Origin: Desulfatitalea alkaliphila
GTDB lineage: Bacteria; Desulfobacterota; Desulfobacteria; Desulfobacterales; Desulfosarcinaceae
Assembly (NCBI RefSeq): GCF_022968795.1
Contig: NZ_JALJRB010000007.1
Location: 124,001 to 188,000, forward strand
Direction of reading: 5' to 3'
DNA length: 64,000 nt
This document shows, in pieces, positions 29,792 to 39,985 of the stretch. The notes beneath the pieces were generated by a model. The model saw only the letters and a program-made list of their open reading frames with translations. It was not told the DNA's origin and ran no database searches. The position numbers and the translations under genes are program-made. Positions within the stretch are counted from its first letter, which is position 1, and each line of letters begins with the position of its first letter.

Positions 29792-30484
29792 TTATATGGT
29801 ATCGGCGTGCCCCGGCGACCTGTCGTCCGAAGTGATCGGGCGATGGTTGGCGGCCAGGGTCTGGTTGCCCTCCAGGCGCACGTCATAAAACACGTAAGCT
29901 TTGGCCATGGCCCGCAGGTTTTCGATGGCCCCTGCCAGCTGGTCCAAAGCCGATTGAAGCTCCGTTGCGGATGAAGCACCCTTTTCGTAAGCCGAACCCC
30001 GCCGGAGTGTCTCTAAACTGTGGGCGCACTGCCCGGTCTGCTTCCAGATATGCAGCAACAGCTCTTGCAGATTGGCCGCCAATTCGTTGATGCCGTTGCC
30101 GATGCGACCGAATTCGTCCGCAGTGTCGATGGCAATGGTTTCGTTGAGTTTGCCCTGGGCCATGCGATCCACCGCATGCTGTATCTTTCGAATGGGGTGT
30201 TGAATGGCGCGCGCGGCAATGCGCAGCCAGAGCAAGGAAACCAAAGCGGCGGCCGCGCAGCCGCCCCCGATGATCAACAAGAGGCGATATTTGAGTTCCG
30301 CGACAAGAACGGCGGCGTCTTTGGGCAGTTGCCGGCCGGCATCGGCATCCGAATGGACCAACAGTGCCAAAGCGTCCGAAAGCTCATTGAACACAAGTAG
30401 GTAGGTGCCGACGATGGTGAACCCGACCAGCAACATGAACAGCCAAAACCATCGACGTATATAGGAGAAACCATTGCGTTTCAT
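29792..30484 (-). CDS. Membrane HAMP-domain protein
   Basis: A 230-residue protein with two membrane segments: WFWLFMLLVGFTIVGTYLLV near 12-31 and a second near 68-88 (LLLIIGGGCAAAALVSLLWL). A periplasmic loop of only about 35 residues separates them. A HAMP domain follows (IQHPIRKIQHAVDRMAQG, then DEFGRIGNGINELAANL) with a short helical tail. There is no kinase, cyclase or chemoreceptor signalling tip, so it is not a complete receptor. It lies between cheW and the multi-spanning membrane protein and probably works with them. Confidence 0.7.
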   Translation of the reverse strand: MKRNGFSYIRRWFWLFMLLVGFTIVGTYLLVFNELSDALALLVHSDADAGRQLPKDAAVLVAELKYRLLLIIGGGCAAAALVSLLWLRIAARAIQHPIRKIQHAVDRMAQGKLNETIAIDTADEFGRIGNGINELAANLQELLLHIWKQTGQCAHSLETLRRGSAYEKGASSATELQSALDQLAGAIENLRAMAKAYVFYDVRLEGNQTLAANHRPITSDDRSPGHADTI

Positions 30485-30559
30485 CGGCGTCCATGCCGGC
30501 GATTCGAGAGTCGGCCTTAAAATTCGAAGCGTCCGATCAACAGCCGGCGTTTCCCTTGC

Positions 30560-31048
30560 CTACTTGACAGGGATGCTCTCCAGGACGCTGACCTCGTCAG
30601 CCCTGAAAATACGATCCAGGGCCACAATCATCATCATGCCTTTGTCCGTCTCGCAAACGCCGCGAATGTATTTGCTGCGCAAACTGGACAGCAACATATC
30701 CGGCGGCGGCAGAATCGCATCGGCGCGCATGCGGACGATGGGGATCACCCCGTCGACGAGAAAGCCCACCCGCCGCCGGCCGGCCAATCCGATCAATACC
30801 CAGGGCCGATCATCCAACCCGCGCCGGCCGTCCACTCCCAAGATACTCCCCAATGAAACCAACGGGAGGTATACCCCCCGCAACCGGATCAAACCGTGCA
30901 CGAAGTCCGGATCCCCGCTGTTCTTCTGCTCCACAACGGGGTTGCGCAATATCTCCCGCACGGTCAGAATGGTCGCACCGAACAGCTTGGTGCCGATTTG
31001 AAAACCGATCAGTTGAACAATATCCACATCTTCGTTGAGCAGTGCCAC
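30560..31048 (-). CDS. cheW: Chemotaxis coupling protein CheW
   Basis: Links chemoreceptors to the CheA kinase. The product has 162 residues. It has the CheW beta-barrel signatures IGFQIGTKLFGATILTVREI near the N-terminus, GLIRLRGVYLPLVSLGSIL near 52, and the hydrophobic VGFLVDGVIPIVRM. It is in the same direction as the large chemoreceptor gene 137 nt upstream. No cheA, cheB, cheR or cheY is in the window, so this is a dedicated receptor-CheW pair feeding an array encoded elsewhere. Confidence 0.9.
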   Translation of the reverse strand: MALLNEDVDIVQLIGFQIGTKLFGATILTVREILRNPVVEQKNSGDPDFVHGLIRLRGVYLPLVSLGSILGVDGRRGLDDRPWVLIGLAGRRRVGFLVDGVIPIVRMRADAILPPPDMLLSSLRSKYIRGVCETDKGMMMIVALDRIFRADEVSVLESIPVK

Positions 31049-31184
31049 GTTGGACTCGCTTTCGACACTCGTTTCCCGACGATCCGGCCGAAATCACCTG
31101 CCGCCGGTTCCCCGGTCCACAAGCCGCGCTTCGGCCGGACCGGAGCTCTCAACTGTTCACGGCAGCCCCGTTGGGAGCAGCGCA

Positions 31185-33704
31185 TCAGGCTTCGACATCC
31201 GGCTTCTCGTCGGGGTTGTCCGCTGCCATCTGCATTCCTTCAACCACTTCACCTTTTTGAATCTTGAACTGGGCCACCTGACGCGTCAGATTGGCCGCCA
31301 AGCGTTGCATCTCCAGGGTGATCCCCACCACCTGACCGGCACCGCTGGCGGTCTGCTTGGCGCGCTCCGCGGTTGTGGTGGTGATTTCCCGCAACTGTTG
31401 GGAGCGGCCGGCCTGACTGTCGGTCATCTTCTTGACCTGTTCGGAACGCTGCACGATGGCGCGCATCTCGCCACCCACATTGGTGGCCTGTTCGGTGGTT
31501 TTGGATACCTGCTGGGAAATGGCGTTGGCTTTTTCCACCAAGGCGGCCAAGGCCCGCTGAGCGGCTTCGCGCCGTTGCCCCTGTTGGCCGGCCATGCCCA
31601 CAATTTCCTGGGCGAGGCGGTTCAAGTCTTCTACCAGGCTGTTGACCTGCTCGGTGTTGTCGGCCAGCAATTCCGATGCATGGGCGATCTCCTCGATGGC
31701 CCGCATATTGATCTCACCGCCGCGGGCGATCTTGTGCAGCACATCCTGGGAGCGGTCGGTCAACCGGGTACCTTCTTCCACCTTGTTCGTGGAATCCTTG
31801 ATCAACTGGGTGATCTCCTTGGCGGCTTCCGACGAACGCTGGGCCAACTTACCCACTTCATCGGCAACCACCGCGAAACCGCGGCCGTGAACACCGGCAC
31901 GCGCCGCCTCGATGGCGGCGTTGAGGGCCAGAAGGTTGGTTTGCTCGGAAATCTCGGTGATCACGGTGATGATCTCCGAAATCTGTTCCGAGGATCCCTT
32001 GATGGCGGCCATACCGTTAACGGTGGCATCCACGGTGGAACGGCCTTCCTGGGCGGCTTCGAGCACCACACGGCCTTGCTCGGTGGCGCGTTCGGCGGCA
32101 CGGGTCATCTCTTCCACCGACTTGGCGATGGCGCGCATCGACCGTGTCATCTCCAACACCTGTTGGCCCTGTTGCTGGGCCGTACCGGTTACCTTGGCGG
32201 CGGTTTCACCCATGGCGGCCACACGTTCGGTGGCGACACTGGCCTCTTGAATCTGATCGCTGGTGGCCTCATCGACCTGTTTCATGTTGGCGATCAGATC
32301 CGCCATCCGTTCGTAGGATTGATTGGCCACCTCGGCCTGCGCCAAGGACGCCTGCTGCACCTGACCTGCCGTTTGGCCCATCTGGCTCACGGTGTCCAGG
32401 ATCTCGTTCATGTACTTCTCATCCTGCTCGGCACGGTCCCGGTTGGCGGTGGCGCGCTTGGCCACCTCGCCCGATTGACTGTTCACGCCCTTGGCGGCAT
32501 CTTCCACCAAGCCGAAGGACTCCCGCAGGGCCGTCATCATGCTGTTGAACTCGTGGCCCATCAGGCCGATCTCGTCCTTCGACGTAACGGGCACGTCCAG
32601 GGTCAAATCGCGTTCCTTGGCCACTTGGCGGATGGTGTTGGCCATGCCGAGAACGGGCCGCGTCAAGTTGCCGACCAGCAACCAGACAACGACCGCCAGA
32701 ATCACGAGGGCCAAAATGCCGATGGCGGCAGCTTGATAGACGATCTGGCGCGCCCGTTCGTTGATCACCTCCAACGGGATGTTGGTGGCGATACTCCATG
32801 CCTTGTCGGCAAAACCGACCCGAATCGGTGCGAAGGCGTAAAAGGTTGTTTGTCCTGTGGTCAGAGACACTTTATATTCCGTGGTCTCCAAACCGTTGCG
32901 AACAGCCTCGATGCTCTGCGGCAAAAATTCGAAATACTCCATGGGCAGGCCGACGTTGGACCAACGGGTGGGGTGCGCCGCGAACATCCCGTTGTTGGCG
33001 ATCAGGAAACCGTAGCCCACCTCGTAAAAGCGAACCCGTTTGATCATCGGCTCAAAGGCGCTCAAGGGGATGTCGATACCCACAACACCCACCGTCTCGC
33101 CTTCGAACCGAACCGGCACGGCCAGTACGGTTTTGTGCTGTTCAATGCCGTTCATTTCAAAGGTGGAGGGATCGAAGATCACCTCCTTGCCGGTGCGCAA
33201 GGGCTCCAGATAGTAATCGCCACGGCCCTCGACATCGTAGGCATGCAGCGGTGAAACCGACGGGATGCCGTCGAGCCGGTTCCAATAGGGTATGAAACGC
33301 CCCGTTTCATCGTGCCCGATGGCGTTGGCGAACTCTTTGTCCCGGCCGTCCAGAGCATTGGGCTCCCAGCAGGACCAAACCGCCACGAAGTTGGGGTATT
33401 CGTCCAGCACGTTGCGCAACATCCCGTTGACCATGTCGCGCGGCGGGGTCCCCCTCTTTTTCATGCCTTCGAAGGCCTGGGCCAGGGTACGCGCGGTATC
33501 CATAGCCACCTGCATATCCGCCTGAACCACGGTCGCCCAGTGGCGGGCAACTTCGACGGCCGCCTCTTCGGCTTGCTCCATGGCCGACCGCCGGGCCTGC
33601 CAGCCGATGTAACCAATGGACAAAAAAAGCGCCAAAACGGCGACCAGCAAGATCTGGGCCGCCATCTTCTGTCTCATACCGAGTGATCTCATCCTCTCCC
33701 ACAT
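31185..33704 (-). CDS. Methyl-accepting chemotaxis protein with periplasmic Cache domain
   Basis: A transmembrane chemoreceptor of 839 residues. The first membrane helix (about 12-32, [20 protein letters not shown]) is followed by a Cache-type sensor of about 280 residues ([20 protein letters not shown], then [20 protein letters not shown]). A second helix ([19 protein letters not shown]) leads to a HAMP domain and a long cytoplasmic coiled coil. The signalling tip is intact ([18 protein letters not shown], then [13 protein letters not shown]). ATG 33704 is chosen: AGGAGG lies 8 nt upstream. No CheR-tethering pentapeptide is at the end. The ligand is unknown. Confidence 0.93.
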   Translation of the reverse strand: MWERMRSLGMRQKMAAQILLVAVLALFLSIGYIGWQARRSAMEQAEEAAVEVARHWATVVQADMQVAMDTARTLAQAFEGMKKRGTPPRDMVNGMLRNVLDEYPNFVAVWSCWEPNALDGRDKEFANAIGHDETGRFIPYWNRLDGIPSVSPLHAYDVEGRGDYYLEPLRTGKEVIFDPSTFEMNGIEQHKTVLAVPVRFEGETVGVVGIDIPLSAFEPMIKRVRFYEVGYGFLIANNGMFAAHPTRWSNVGLPMEYFEFLPQSIEAVRNGLETTEYKVSLTTGQTTFYAFAPIRVGFADKAWSIATNIPLEVINERARQIVYQAAAIGILALVILAVVVWLLVGNLTRPVLGMANTIRQVAKERDLTLDVPVTSKDEIGLMGHEFNSMMTALRESFGLVEDAAKGVNSQSGEVAKRATANRDRAEQDEKYMNEILDTVSQMGQTAGQVQQASLAQAEVANQSYERMADLIANMKQVDEATSDQIQEASVATERVAAMGETAAKVTGTAQQQGQQVLEMTRSMRAIAKSVEEMTRAAERATEQGRVVLEAAQEGRSTVDATVNGMAAIKGSSEQISEIITVITEISEQTNLLALNAAIEAARAGVHGRGFAVVADEVGKLAQRSSEAAKEITQLIKDSTNKVEEGTRLTDRSQDVLHKIARGGEINMRAIEEIAHASELLADNTEQVNSLVEDLNRLAQEIVGMAGQQGQRREAAQRALAALVEKANAISQQVSKTTEQATNVGGEMRAIVQRSEQVKKMTDSQAGRSQQLREITTTTAERAKQTASGAGQVVGITLEMQRLAANLTRQVAQFKIQKGEVVEGMQMAADNPDEKPDVEA

Positions 33705-33946
33705 ACGCTTTGCCTCCTGTCCGTGTTTCCCGATGGCCTCTGCAGGCAATACTCACGGTGCAACCGAATATGTAAACAATCTCTGGCAGCCGGTCGGCCG
33801 TTTTCATGGCGTGTCGCGCCATTACGAGACGGTTTGAAATCAACCGCGCCAAAGCAGATCATTGAACGCCTGATGGGTGGTCGGCACCGCACGGGCATAA
33901 CGACAGCGCCTCCGGTAATCCACCAGTCCCGGTTTCCCTTTACCAT
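33705..33946 (-). other. Untranslated leader of the chemoreceptor gene
   Basis: Part of a 497-nt gap between the chemoreceptor and PilZ genes. It holds the chemoreceptor ribosome site (AGGAGG) and no recognisable gene. If the sigma-28-like site upstream is used, the mRNA leader is about 230 nt. Confidence 0.4.
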
Positions 33947-33973
33947 CTATCGGTCGTCGTTGAGATTTCTTTA
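33947..33973 (-). promoter_or_regulatory. Sigma-28 (FliA)-like promoter of the chemoreceptor gene
   Basis: Read on the minus strand: TAAAGAAA, an 11-nt spacer, then ACCGATAG. The FliA consensus is TAAAGTTT-N11-GCCGATAA, so spacing is exact and 12 of 16 positions agree. Class III flagellar/chemotaxis control would suit the chemoreceptor downstream. Confidence 0.5.
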
Positions 33974-34011
33974 CATAAAATTTGCATCGATAGGTGATTA
34001 CGAATCGAACC

Positions 34012-34028
34012 ATGCACCGACGGTGCAT
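34012..34028. promoter_or_regulatory. Perfect palindrome ATGCACCG-A-CGGTGCAT
   Basis: An exact 8-bp inverted repeat with a 1-nt centre, just upstream of the sigma-28-like site. It has the shape of a dimer operator, but no regulator is assigned. It is the only clear element in the rest of this gap (33974-34201). Confidence 0.45.
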
Positions 34029-34201
34029 CAAAGCCTGTCTTACCGAGCATGTGTTGAAAAAGGTATATAGAGCAATGCATCGAAGGTTGTCAAACAAAAG
34101 ATCGACGGCGGCATTACGGAATTGATAGCAATATTTGGAGGTTGTTCCTCATGGAAGGCCGGGGCGGCGTCATCGTCCCGGTAAAACGGTCCCGCAGGCC
34201 A

Positions 34202-34609
34202 TCACGATGGCGGTGATGGTCGGGAAGTCGCCTTGCGGCTACGGCTCAAAGCGTTGATCTGGATCTGTTGCGTGAGGGACGGCTTGTCGAAGGCAACGCC
34301 GATGCGCCGGATGGGCAACGAGGGCAGCCCACCGTCGGTGCAGAGAGTGATGTTGGAAACCACCCTTGCGGACACTCGGCGCAGGTAATAACCTTGACCT
34401 GCGGCGAACAGGTCCAGGCAAAGCCGTTCCCGCCCGCCGAGCCGTTGGCCGGCATCCCCCATGTCCACAAAGGTGAAGGCCATTCCAGTGGCACTGATTT
34501 CGATCATCTGCCCAACGATCTCAGGCTGCGTGTCGATCACCACGTAAACCTGGTTGTCAAAAACGGTGCGCTCCTCTTTGCGACGATTTGCAGCGGTGGA
34601 TGGGTCCAT
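34202..34609 (-). CDS. PilZ-domain protein (probable c-di-GMP receptor)
   Basis: A 135-residue single-domain protein. The c-di-GMP-binding arginine motif near the N-terminus reads NRRKEER, and the second motif is EISATGMAF near 38-46 (family D/NxSxxG, here with Glu at the first place). Beta-strand segments such as YYLRRVSARVVSNI and RRIGVAFDKP fit a PilZ barrel. It lies upstream of the chemoreceptor cluster on the same strand. It could relay c-di-GMP from cyclases such as the one at 21005 to motility. Confidence 0.72.
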   Translation of the reverse strand: MDPSTAANRRKEERTVFDNQVYVVIDTQPEIVGQMIEISATGMAFTFVDMGDAGQRLGGRERLCLDLFAAGQGYYLRRVSARVVSNITLCTDGGLPSLPIRRIGVAFDKPSLTQQIQINALSRSRKATSRPSPPS

Positions 34610-34923
34610 TTTCTTCCTTTATCAACCGAATGGTGAAACGATGACCTTGTGCCGATGTCCCATGCCTTGCAACGGGGCGTGTTGCACCTCCACCCGCGAC
34701 AGGGAACCGGTTGCGATGGGGATTGTTCGGCCACGTGTGCCGCAACCTGGTGGGCGGAGCTTGTCGAAGCAACGGGTGAAGCAAGGAGTGTGCCACACAC
34801 TGATCGTGCTGTACGAACGCTTTGATGCGCTACCCCCGGCGTGCGCTCCGCTTGAAAGTTGCGCGTTTGAAGCAATGTGCACCATTTTTGCGCACTTGTC
34901 ATATCGACCTGTTTTCGTTATGA
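34610..34923. other. Divergent intergenic region, no feature seen
   Basis: About 314 bases between pilZ (minus) and the outer-membrane protein gene (plus). I see no convincing gene or terminator; the open frames here look random in composition. Confidence 0.35.
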
Positions 34924-37548
34924 ATGAAATTCAAACTCACCTCCAAGAAAGGTTGCCTCCTCCCCATGGCCCGCTTCGCCCGTTTGATATGCGGATTGGC
35001 GATATTCCCGATCTTCTGCTGGGCTTCGCCGGCCCATGCATTGGAGGTTATCGAACAGGATCGATTTTATGTTTATGCCGCGCCGGCCCAAAAGCATATC
35101 GCCGCAGCGCTTTTGAAGGCCTGCGGACCGATGGCCGCCTTTCTCGAAACCAAGGGGTTGCCGGTGCGACGGCCGTTGCACATCATCCTGGATGACACAC
35201 TGGATCGCCCCCAACCCCGTGTCCACATGATCCCTCACCGCGAAATCCGAATACCGATCCGAGCGCCGGGCGTGCTGGAAGACGGTTTCCAGGAAGCCGA
35301 TCCATGGCGCTACTTCCTTTTCCTGGGATTGAGCGCCCAGGGGATCTACAGCGAGCGCTCCGGTCTTCCCGCGGCAGCCCACCGCTTGATGGGCGAAATC
35401 ATCTCGCCCACCATCATTTTACCGGAATGGTGCATCGACGGTATCGGCGCCCTGTTATACGAAGAATTCAAGCAAGGCTCCGCGCTCCACGCACTGGACG
35501 CCATGAAGGCCCGCATCGGCCCGATTCCAGCCCTGGACCGTGTCAGCAACCACCCCGATATCTGGCCGGGACGCTTCAGCTATCGTATCCATGGGCGCCC
35601 CTTTGTACAATGGCTCAGCAGCCGCTACGGATGGGAGCGGCTTCACACTTTTATTCGCCTGCACGGCAGGGGCATCGTGCCGTTGGAAATCGACACCAAA
35701 GCCCGCACCGCCTTCGGCCGATCATGGGCCCGGCTATGGGACGCCTATCGCGCGACCCACCCACCGGCTGTGGCCGAAGGGGCCGCACTGCCCATGATCG
35801 GCTACTGGAACGCCCCCTTCGTCTACTGGAACGACATGGGCGTTTATCCGGGTTTGCGCCGCAACGCCCACCGTGGTCGATACGGCCATGTGAACCCCGA
35901 GGGATGGCTGCATATCAGCCAATTCGATGCCGACGGCGTATCTCGATTGCAGGCACAACGGGGGGACCGGGTGCGGCGGGCCCCGCGGCCCCATATCTGG
36001 GATCCGGGCCCCGGTGATGTGGCCGTTACCCGCGAGGGCCATCGGCCCCTGTTGATGATCGGCACACCCATTGAAACCGGCGAGCGATGGTTGCCGGGAT
36101 CCGCATCGGAGCGGCCGGTCACGCTGATCCCACCCCCGGAAGGCATGCTGCAGCTTTCCGGTCCCGTTAGGGGGCCGGACGGTACCGTGGCGGTGGCCGG
36201 CAATATGCACGGCCAATGGGATATCTGGTGCTATGACGGCCGGTGGCACAACCTCACCGACCGGCCCGCCATCGATCTGGATCCCTGGTTTGAAAACGGG
36301 CGACTCTTTTTCAGCTCCAATGTCCGCGGCCGTTTCCAGATCCATGATGCCGGCGACCGACCGGTTACCGCCAGCGCCACCGCCGCCATGCTGCCGCGGG
36401 GAGACACCTATGTCGAACTATCCCCCGGCGGATGGACACTCCGCCCACTGCCGGAACAGCAAGCACAACAGACCATGTCGGACGTCCCGACGCCATCCGA
36501 TGATGCCGCATATGAAAAGAAAATAAGCACAGCCGACGGCACCGCAACGGCTGAGAAGTTGATGACGGCCCCGGCGCCCAAACCTTACCGCCCCTTCAGA
36601 ACCCTTGGCACCAATTACATCTCGCCGGACATTTTTTACGATGCCGAATCGACCCAATTCGGACTGGTAACCGACGGCCGCGATGTGACCGAGCAGTACG
36701 CCTGGAACGCCGGCATCCGCTACTCGCTGGACCACGCCTTGCTCTCATGGCGCATGGGCGCCGGCTATCGCGGCTGGCAGGGACGGGCGACCCATTACCC
36801 CATGGATTACACCACCCACCGCGGCACTACTGTGGCCCAAAGGCGGTACGATGTCCGTTTGAGTTGGTCACCGTGGCCCGGCGAAGCATTGGATGTGGGC
36901 GTCAACTGGCGCCGCCATGCACCGCTGCGCGGCGAAGAACTCTGGTCCGACGAGTGGTGGGGCAGCCTCGGCTACGGCCTCGCCTTCGGCAACCTGCGCA
37001 TGCGACTGACAGGCGATCTGTTCGATGGCGGCGACCCATCCGTGTACGGCGACATCCTCTACTGGTACGGCGAACGCATCACCACCATCACGCGTCTGCG
37101 GGCCGGCAAGGCCTGGGGCGATCCGCGCCCGGGCCACAACACTTTTCGCATCGGCGGCAACACCAGTGAAGGGTTTTTCACCCAGCGCCCCACCCGCCTA
37201 TTCCCCTTGCGCGGATTTAAAACCAATCTGCTGGAAGCCGAACTGGCCGCCGCCGGCACGGTGGAGATCGTCTGGCCCCTGATGGAGCTGCAATCGGGAT
37301 ACAAATCGTTGCCCCTGTTCTTGCGCAATCTGCGCCTGGGCACCTTCGTGGATGCCGGCTTTGCCGCCGACAATTTCAGCAGCGACGAACTGTTGATCGG
37401 CGCGGGATTTCAGTTGATCACCGGCATGGAGATCGCCTGGAGGTTCATGGCCGATTTCAGCATCGGGCTGGCCTGGCCGGTCAGGCAGCCCGACGACATG
37501 CACTACTCCGGGCCCCAATTTCTCATCCAAATCGGCCGCCCGTTGTAA
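34924..37548 (+). CDS. Exported protein: peptidase-MA-like region, propeller-like region and C-terminal beta-barrel
   Basis: An 874-residue exported protein. A signal peptide is clear (LICGLAIFPIFCWASPAHA, cleavage before LEVIEQ). ATG 34966 may be the real start because it puts the signal peptide at the very N-terminus. Residues 45-290 recall basic peptidase-MA domains (WCIDGIGALLYEEF, then FVQWLSSRYGWERL), but the HExxH zinc motif is replaced by HRLMGE. Residues 300-540 contain repeated strand-turn units as in TolB-like propellers. Residues 590-874 are amphipathic strands resembling a surface-antigen barrel and end IQIGRPL, without the usual terminal Phe. It is probably an outer-membrane lipid- or protein-handling factor. 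It is followed by lgt. Confidence 0.6.
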   Translation: MKFKLTSKKGCLLPMARFARLICGLAIFPIFCWASPAHALEVIEQDRFYVYAAPAQKHIAAALLKACGPMAAFLETKGLPVRRPLHIILDDTLDRPQPRVHMIPHREIRIPIRAPGVLEDGFQEADPWRYFLFLGLSAQGIYSERSGLPAAAHRLMGEIISPTIILPEWCIDGIGALLYEEFKQGSALHALDAMKARIGPIPALDRVSNHPDIWPGRFSYRIHGRPFVQWLSSRYGWERLHTFIRLHGRGIVPLEIDTKARTAFGRSWARLWDAYRATHPPAVAEGAALPMIGYWNAPFVYWNDMGVYPGLRRNAHRGRYGHVNPEGWLHISQFDADGVSRLQAQRGDRVRRAPRPHIWDPGPGDVAVTREGHRPLLMIGTPIETGERWLPGSASERPVTLIPPPEGMLQLSGPVRGPDGTVAVAGNMHGQWDIWCYDGRWHNLTDRPAIDLDPWFENGRLFFSSNVRGRFQIHDAGDRPVTASATAAMLPRGDTYVELSPGGWTLRPLPEQQAQQTMSDVPTPSDDAAYEKKISTADGTATAEKLMTAPAPKPYRPFRTLGTNYISPDIFYDAESTQFGLVTDGRDVTEQYAWNAGIRYSLDHALLSWRMGAGYRGWQGRATHYPMDYTTHRGTTVAQRRYDVRLSWSPWPGEALDVGVNWRRHAPLRGEELWSDEWWGSLGYGLAFGNLRMRLTGDLFDGGDPSVYGDILYWYGERITTITRLRAGKAWGDPRPGHNTFRIGGNTSEGFFTQRPTRLFPLRGFKTNLLEAELAAAGTVEIVWPLMELQSGYKSLPLFLRNLRLGTFVDAGFAADNFSSDELLIGAGFQLITGMEIAWRFMADFSIGLAWPVRQPDDMHYSGPQFLIQIGRPL

Positions 37549-37604
37549 TTCCCCGACGCTGTGATATAGAGGCGTTCCGTGTGACCCTTGAACGAGGCTT
37601 CAAC

Positions 37605-38456
37605 ATGAACAGCTTTGCCCAATGGTGGCAGTATTTGCCCCATCACATCGATCCGGTCATTTTCCAGGTCGGCAGTTTCCGTTTGCAGTATTACGGTTTG
37701 ATGTACCTGGCGGCCTTCGGTCTGACCTATTTACTGGCCCTCTACCGAATCAAAAAAGAGACCCGTTGGACCCTGGACAACGATCATCTGCAGGGCATGC
37801 TCACCGCAATGATCATCGGCCTTATCGTCGGCGCGCGCCTGGGCTACGTGATTTTCTACCAGCCGGCCTACTATGCCTCGCGTCCGCTGGAGATTTTCCT
37901 GCCCTTCGGGTTTGACAACGGCTTTCACTTCACCGGCATTTCCGGCATGTCCTACCATGGTGGTTTGATCGGCACCACCATCGGCATGGCTTGGTATGTG
38001 CGCAAGTATCGTCTGGGTTTCCGGGAGATGGTCGACCTGCTGGCGCCGTGCATCCCGGCCGGGTACACCTTCGGCCGTATCGGCAATTTCATCAACGGCG
38101 AGTTGTGGGGCAGGATCACCACCAGCCCCGTCGGCATGTACTTTCCCCATGCCCCGGGCAATTTTCCCCGCCACCCCTCCCAACTTTATGAAGCATTCGG
38201 CGAAGGCGTTCTGCTCTTCGTGGTGTTGTGGGCGTTGCGCAAGCGCATACAAACCCCTGGCGCCATGCTGGCCTTCTACCTGATCGGCTACGGCAGTGTC
38301 CGTTTCGTCATCGAGTTCTTCCGCGAACCGGATGCCCACTTGGGCTTCATCCTTTTCTTCTTCTCCATGGGACAACTGCTTTGTATGGCCATGATCGCCG
38401 CCGGCGTCATCCTATACGGGGTGTTTCGCCGCATGGCCTACAAGTCGATAAAATAG
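37605..38456 (+). CDS. lgt: Prolipoprotein diacylglyceryl transferase Lgt
   Basis: Inner-membrane enzyme that attaches diacylglycerol to the lipobox cysteine of prelipoproteins. The product has 283 residues and about seven hydrophobic segments. The Lgt signature GRIGNFINGELWGR is intact, the catalytic-loop SYHGGLIG is present, and the C-terminal YGSVRFVIEFFREPD follows. ATG 37605 is chosen over GTG 37581 because CGAGG precedes it and the product then starts as in homologues. The 3' end overlaps pdxT convergently by 19 nt. Confidence 0.96.
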   Translation: MNSFAQWWQYLPHHIDPVIFQVGSFRLQYYGLMYLAAFGLTYLLALYRIKKETRWTLDNDHLQGMLTAMIIGLIVGARLGYVIFYQPAYYASRPLEIFLPFGFDNGFHFTGISGMSYHGGLIGTTIGMAWYVRKYRLGFREMVDLLAPCIPAGYTFGRIGNFINGELWGRITTSPVGMYFPHAPGNFPRHPSQLYEAFGEGVLLFVVLWALRKRIQTPGAMLAFYLIGYGSVRFVIEFFREPDAHLGFILFFFSMGQLLCMAMIAAGVILYGVFRRMAYKSIK

Positions 38457-38995
38457 CGGTGAAAGGCATCTCCGGGGTGCAACTCGGGATGAAAGGTGGT
38501 GGCCATCAAGCGGCCGTGCTGAACAAAAACCGGATCATTGTCCATGCACGCATGCACCGCTACCGCGTCGCCCATGGACAGGATACGGGGCGCCCGGATG
38601 AAAATGGCCGGGTAGGCCCGCAGTGCCAGCAGCGGCACATCGATGGCGTGGGTGTCGCTGGCGATTTGGCGCCCGTAAGCGTTGCGCTGAACCGCGACGG
38701 GCATTCCCCCCAGCGATCCGGGATGCCCGTCCACCTGATCGGCCAGCAAAATGGCGCCGGCGCACACCCCCCAGACCGGCATGCCGTCATCGATCCGGCG
38801 CCGCAGCGGCCCTCGCATGCCGAAAGCCTCCAAAAATTTTGCCATCACCGTGCTTTCGCCACCGGGGATGATCAAGCGGTCGACGGTCGACAGGGCCTGT
38901 GCATCGCGCACGATACAAGGCGTCACGCCGCAACGGTGCAAGTGGGCAATGTGATCCAGAAAGGCGCCTTGCAATCCCAGCAATCCGACCCGCAT
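38438..38995 (-). CDS. pdxT: PdxT, glutaminase subunit of pyridoxal 5'-phosphate synthase
   Basis: Releases ammonia from glutamine for PdxS in the deoxyxylulose-independent vitamin B6 pathway. The product has 185 residues. The class I-like triad is visible: the nucleophile in WGVCAGAILL, and His/Glu in FHPEL near the C-terminus. The PGGEST oxyanion segment and GMPVAVQRNAYGRQ are family marks. ATG 38995, with GGGGGTG upstream, is preferred over 39010. It follows pdxS by 21 nt in one operon. Confidence 0.95.
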   Translation of the reverse strand: MRVGLLGLQGAFLDHIAHLHRCGVTPCIVRDAQALSTVDRLIIPGGESTVMAKFLEAFGMRGPLRRRIDDGMPVWGVCAGAILLADQVDGHPGSLGGMPVAVQRNAYGRQIASDTHAIDVPLLALRAYPAIFIRAPRILSMGDAVAVHACMDNDPVFVQHGRLMATTFHPELHPGDAFHRYFIDL

Positions 38996-39016
38996 GGAGC
39001 ACCCCCGCAACGCCCT

Positions 39017-39886
39017 CTATACCCCTCTCTCCGCCATCTTGACGTCCAGGGCGCTGTTCTCCAGCCCGATCATCGCAGAGCCGAGATTCTTTGAAATTTC
39101 AATTAGTCTGACCGGATCCTGGTAGTGGATCACCGCCTGCACGATGGCTTGGGCCATGCGGGGTGGATTCTGTGATTTGAAAACGCCCGAACCGACGAAC
39201 ACCCCGTCGGATCCCAGGGCCATCATCAAGGCCGCGTCGGCCGGTGTCGCCACGCCGCCGGCGGCAAAGTTAACCACGCTCAGACGGTCGAGGTCGCGGG
39301 TCTGGCGCACCAATTCCACCGGCACCCGCAGCTCACCGGCCAATTGCACCAATTGATGATCGTCCAAACCCTTCAGGGCGTTGATCTCCTCGGTGATGGC
39401 CCGCATGTGGCGCACCGCCTCGACGATGTTGCCCGTTCCCGCCTCCCCTTTGGTACGGATCATGGCCGCCCCCTCGTTGATCCGTCGCAACGCTTCGCCC
39501 AGGTTGCGGGCACCGCACACGAAAGGCACCTTGAACAGGGACTTGTCCACGTGACGGCTTTCGTCGGCCGGGGTCAGCACCTCGCTTTCATCCACAAAAT
39601 CGACCCCCAACGCTTCCAGAATGCGGGCCTCCATGAAGTGGCCGATCCGCACTTTGGCCATAACGGGAATGCTCACCGCATCCATGATGGCCTGGATCAT
39701 GGCCGGATCGCTCATGCGGGCCACCTGCCCGTCCTTGCGGATATCGGCCGGCACCCGCTCCAGGGCCATCACCGCGCAAGCGCCGGCCTCCTGGGCGATC
39801 AGCGCCTGTTCGGGGGTGGTCACATCCATGATCACACCGTTTTTGAACATCTCGGCAAAACCTTTGTTGACTTGTTCGCGTGCCAT
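39017..39886 (-). CDS. pdxS: PdxS, synthase subunit of pyridoxal 5'-phosphate synthase
   Basis: Builds PLP from ribose 5-phosphate, glyceraldehyde 3-phosphate and ammonia. The product has 289 residues with very strong family conservation. The first catalytic lysine is in [11 protein letters not shown], the second in [11 protein letters not shown], and phosphate-binding [13 protein letters not shown] and GSGVFKS follow. ATG 39886 has AAAGGAAAG at 8 nt; the longer frame is spurious. It is first in the pdxST operon, divergent from a MocR-type regulator. Confidence 0.97.
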   Translation of the reverse strand: MAREQVNKGFAEMFKNGVIMDVTTPEQALIAQEAGACAVMALERVPADIRKDGQVARMSDPAMIQAIMDAVSIPVMAKVRIGHFMEARILEALGVDFVDESEVLTPADESRHVDKSLFKVPFVCGARNLGEALRRINEGAAMIRTKGEAGTGNIVEAVRHMRAITEEINALKGLDDHQLVQLAGELRVPVELVRQTRDLDRLSVVNFAAGGVATPADAALMMALGSDGVFVGSGVFKSQNPPRMAQAIVQAVIHYQDPVRLIEISKNLGSAMIGLENSALDVKMAERGV

Positions 39887-39985
39887 GTCGCTTTCCTTTG
39901 CATAACGGGTTATGGCCCGCGTTCGGCGGGACCGCGTCGATGCCGGCAGCGCCGGGGCGATACCGGTTGCTTTTAACGCCACAAT

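Noticed and set aside
31035-33254. A 739-residue open frame on the plus strand
   Set aside because: It is antisense to the clear chemoreceptor gene; its Gly/His/Leu-rich composition is that of a GC-rich shadow frame.
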